Part shown: piece by piece, positions 6,070 to 6,404 of the stretch | How positions within the stretch are numbered: the stretch's first letter is position 1 | How the letters are laid out: each line of letters opens with the position of its first letter | Source: UBA6921 sp031363085 | GTDB taxonomy: Bacteria; Pseudomonadota; Gammaproteobacteria; SG8-11 | DNA: 6,404 nucleotides | NCBI GenBank assembly: GCA_031363085.1 | Contig: JANLTU010000174.1 | Span: forward strand, 1-6,404 | Direction of reading: 5' to 3' | Position numbers and translations under genes: made by a program | Notes under the pieces: model-generated | Database searches by the model: none | What the model was told of the DNA's origin: nothing | What the model saw: only the letters and a program-made list of their open reading frames with translations

Positions 6070-6404
6070 ATGACCATGGATAAAGCCCTCCAGCACGCCA
6101 TCGCCCACCAGCAGGCCGGCCAATTACAAGAAGCCGGCGCGCTTTACCTTGCCATTCTCCAGGAACAGCCCAAGCATCCGGAAGCCAACCACAACCTGGG
6201 CAGGCTGGCAGTGCAAATGCATCAGGCCGCCGCCAGCCTGCCTTACTTCGTCACCGCCCTGGAAGCCGACCCGGCCTGCGCTCGTTATTGGCTGCATTAC
6301 ATCGATGCCTTGTTCCAGGCCGGACAACTCGATGATGCCCAGCAGATTCTGGCACTGGCGCGCCGGCAAGGTCTGGAAGGTGAGCAGGTCGAAGCCCTGG
6401 CGGC
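6070..6404 (+). CDS. TPR protein, N-terminal part, probable GT41 glycosyltransferase (3'-truncated)
   Basis: An ATG at 6070, with an alternative at 6076 (MTMDK versus MDK), opens a frame with no stop to the right edge: 111 complete codons. It encodes tandem TPR helices of about 34 residues: roughly residues 4-37 (AGQLQEAGALYLAILQEQP), 38-71 (HNLGRLAV...ALEADP) and 72-105 (YWLHYIDALFQAGQLDDAQ). The pattern 'HQQAGQLQEAxxLYxAIL' followed by 'ANHNLGxLAVQ' and 'YWLxYIxAL' is the usual start of bacterial TPR-GT41 transferases, the family whose catalytic end lies at 1-744. It therefore probably encodes a second enzyme of that kind, though the catalytic domain is out of view and another TPR protein cannot be excluded. 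No clear ribosome binding site is visible; the 8-nt gap suggests coupling to the O-methyltransferase gene. Confidence 0.8.
   Translation, partial: MTMDKALQHAIAHQQAGQLQEAGALYLAILQEQPKHPEANHNLGRLAVQMHQAAASLPYFVTALEADPACARYWLHYIDALFQAGQLDDAQQILALARRQGLEGEQVEALA

Overview
The window is part of a surface-glycan (O-antigen, capsule or flagellin-glycan type) gene cluster from a GC-rich, Gram-negative-looking bacterium. All genes are on the + strand, and I see no RNA gene, insertion sequence, CRISPR array, terminator or clear promoter. The protein families and the compact operon fit a proteobacterium, perhaps beta- or gamma-, but nothing here fixes the taxon.

Layout: (1) 1-744, the C-terminal catalytic part of a GT41 (OGT/SPINDLY-type) glycosyltransferase, cut by the left edge. 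(2) 779-1549, rfbF, glucose-1-phosphate cytidylyltransferase. (3) 1543-2607, rfbG, CDP-glucose 4,6-dehydratase. (4) 2604-3164, an RmlC-like cupin sugar 3,5-epimerase. (5) 3232-4119, an extended SDR, probably a 4-ketoreductase. (6) 4116-5288, a two-domain SAM-dependent sugar C-methyltransferase of the TylC3/NovU/TcaB9 type with an N-terminal zinc site. (7) 5285-6061, a CmcI/rhamnosyl-O-methyltransferase-type SAM enzyme. (8) 6070 to the right edge, the N-terminal TPR part of a second protein whose start resembles TPR-GT41 glycosyltransferases.

Read together, genes 2-7 look like a complete route to one activated sugar. Glucose-1-phosphate would become CDP-glucose, then CDP-4-keto-6-deoxyglucose, then be epimerised, C-methylated, reduced at C4 and O-methylated. 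The set parallels dTDP-L-noviose synthesis (epimerase, C-methyltransferase, 4-ketoreductase, O-methyltransferase) but on a CDP carrier. The PLP-dependent 3-dehydrase that normally follows rfbFG in 3,6-dideoxyhexose pathways is absent from the window. The set matches, step for step, what would be needed for CDP-vinelose (6-deoxy-3-C-methyl-2-O-methyl-L-talose), a CDP-sugar long known chemically from Azotobacter. Families are read from sequence; the product is inference.

Several genes overlap by 4-7 nt. The two junctions that do not overlap (745-778 and 3165-3231) are each bridged exactly by a short in-frame ORF, so the whole stretch looks translationally coupled. The longest stretch without a gene is 67 nt.
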